This document shows, piece by piece, positions 4,043 to 5,132 of a DNA stretch of 5,132 nucleotides. Positions within the stretch are counted from its first letter, which is position 1, and every line of letters starts with the position of its first letter. The notes beneath the pieces are model-generated. The model saw only the letters and a program-made list of their open reading frames with translations. It did not search any database and was not told the DNA's origin. Both the position numbers and the translations under genes were made by a program. The DNA lies in NCBI GenBank assembly GCA_012837465.1, contig DURG01000093.1, forward strand, positions 1 to 5,132. The letters are read 5' to 3'. The stretch is from Propionibacterium sp. (GTDB lineage: Bacteria; Actinomycetota; Actinomycetes; Propionibacteriales; Propionibacteriaceae).

Positions 4043-5132
4043 ATGCCTAAGATTCTCGCTTTCGACGAGGAAGCCCGCCGCGCGCTCGAGCGCGGCGTCG
4101 ACACCCTCGCCAACACCGTCAAGGTGACGCTCGGCCCCAAGGGCCGCTACGTCGTCCTCGACCAGAAGTGGGGCGCCCCGACCATCACCAACGATGGCGT
4201 GACCGTCGCCAAGGAGGTCGAGCTCGACGATCCCTACGAGGACCTCGGCGCCCAGCTGGCCAAGGAAGTCGCCACCAAGACCAACGACGTCGCAGGTGAC
4301 GGCACCACCACCGCCACCGTCCTCGCCCAGGCCATGGTCAAGTCCGGCCTGCGCGCCGTCGCCGCCGGCATCAACCCCGTCGGCCTCAAGCGCGGCATGG
4401 ACCAGGCCGTCGAGGCCGTCGTCGAGCGCCTGCGTGAGAACGCCCGCCCCGTCGACACCACCGCCGACATGGCGTCGGTGGCCACGATCTCGTCGCGCGA
4501 CGAGGAGATCGGCTCGCTCATCGCCGATGCCTTCGACAAGGTCGGCAAGGACGGCGTCATCACCGTCGACGAGTCCCAGACCTTCGGCACCGAACTCGAG
4601 TTCACCGAGGGCATGCAGTTCGACAAGGGCTACCTGTCCCCGTACATGGTGACCGACGCCGACCGCATGGAGGCCGTGCTCGAGGATCCCTACATCCTCA
4701 TCAACAGCGGCAAGATCTCGTCGATGAACGAGCTGCTCCCGCTGCTGGAGAAGGTCATCGGTGCCAAGGGCACGCTGTTCATCGTGGCCGAGGACGTCGA
4801 CGGCGAAGCCCTCTCGACGCTCGTGGTCAACAAGATCCGCGGCACCTTCACCTCGGTCGCCGTCAAGGCTCCCGCCTTCGGTGACCGCCGCAAGGCCATG
4901 CTCGAGGACATCGCGATCCTCACCGGCGGCCAGGTCGTCGCCCCCGAGGTCGGCCTCAAGCTCGACCAGGTGGGCCTCGAGGTCCTGGGCCGTGCCCGCC
5001 GCATCGTCGTCACCAAGGACGCCACCACCATCGTCGATGGCGCCGGTGACTCGTCGGAGGTCGAGGGTCGCGTCGCGCAGCTGCGCGCCGAGATCGAGCG
5101 CACTGATTCCGACTGGGACCGTGAGAAGCTCC
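4043..5132 (+). CDS. groEL: Chaperonin GroEL (3' truncated by window edge)
   Basis: The first 363 residues of the 60-kDa chaperonin subunit are present; the family is about 540 long, so roughly a third is missing. It builds the double-ring ATPase that folds proteins with GroES. The equatorial part (about 1-133) has VTLGPKGR (28-35), the TNDG aspartate (Asp51, E. coli Asp52) and the nucleotide-binding GDGTTT (85-90, Asp86 = E. coli Asp87). The intermediate segment and apical domain follow, with EFTEGMQFDKGYLSPYMV, AEDVDGEALSTLVVNKIRG, VKAPAFGDRRKAMLEDIAILTGG and finally SDWDREKL. Tyr36 replaces the usual Asn in GRNVV. The Shine-Dalgarno is weak (AAGGG, 4026-4030, 12 nt away), so translation may be coupled to groES. 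Actinobacteria often have two groEL genes; the copy beside groES is usually called groEL1, and its diagnostic C-terminus lies outside the window. Codon use is highly biased (AAG, GTC, CTC, GAC), as in strongly expressed genes. Confidence 0.97.
   Translation, partial: MPKILAFDEEARRALERGVDTLANTVKVTLGPKGRYVVLDQKWGAPTITNDGVTVAKEVELDDPYEDLGAQLAKEVATKTNDVAGDGTTTATVLAQAMVKSGLRAVAAGINPVGLKRGMDQAVEAVVERLRENARPVDTTADMASVATISSRDEEIGSLIADAFDKVGKDGVITVDESQTFGTELEFTEGMQFDKGYLSPYMVTDADRMEAVLEDPYILINSGKISSMNELLPLLEKVIGAKGTLFIVAEDVDGEALSTLVVNKIRGTFTSVAVKAPAFGDRRKAMLEDIAILTGGQVVAPEVGLKLDQVGLEVLGRARRIVVTKDATTIVDGAGDSSEVEGRVAQLRAEIERTDSDWDREKL

Noticed and set aside
4690..5103. Minus-strand open frame inside groEL
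   Set aside because: It is Ser/Arg/Thr-rich antisense to a strongly codon-biased, certain gene, with no domain.

Overview
The window is very G+C-rich, with third codon positions almost always G or C. Together with a two-copy CIRCE operator in front of groES-groEL, a THUMP-like methyltransferase of an actinobacterial type, and a GGTTTCGACA...CGGCTCAACC-style extragenic repeat, this points to a high-GC actinobacterium. A Propionibacteriaceae-like organism is my best guess, but only a guess. It looks like ordinary chromosomal housekeeping DNA. I see no transposase, integrase, tRNA, rRNA, CRISPR array or phage gene.

Layout. Positions 1-591 (+) hold the 3' part of a peptide-type ABC transporter ATPase. 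After 32 nt comes a class I SAM methyltransferase with a THUMP-like C-terminus (624-1712, +), probably read from the same transcript. The gap 1713-1795 carries an extragenic palindromic repeat followed by a -10-like hexamer placed 7 nt before the ATG of a NUDIX hydrolase (1796-2272, +), suggesting a leaderless promoter. Converging on it, 12 nt away, is an MFS transporter of the YbjJ type (3499-2285, -).

The best-resolved regulatory region is 3500-3730, the divergent space between the MFS gene and groES. It holds CIRCE-1 (3566-3592), a promoter with -35 inside the CIRCE-1 spacer and -10 at 3601-3606, CIRCE-2 (3612-3638) over the predicted transcription start, a 10-bp palindrome, a very stable GC hairpin, and a strong Shine-Dalgarno before a GTG start. 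groES (3731-4027) is followed 15 nt later by groEL (from 4043), which runs off the right edge after 363 codons. The HrcA repressor is the expected reader of the CIRCE sites, so the chaperonin operon should be heat-inducible by derepression.

I found no convincing previously undescribed system. The points most worth a second look are the operator/promoter geometry and leader hairpin of groESL, the repeat between the methyltransferase and NUDIX genes, the putative leaderless NUDIX start, and several start-codon decisions.
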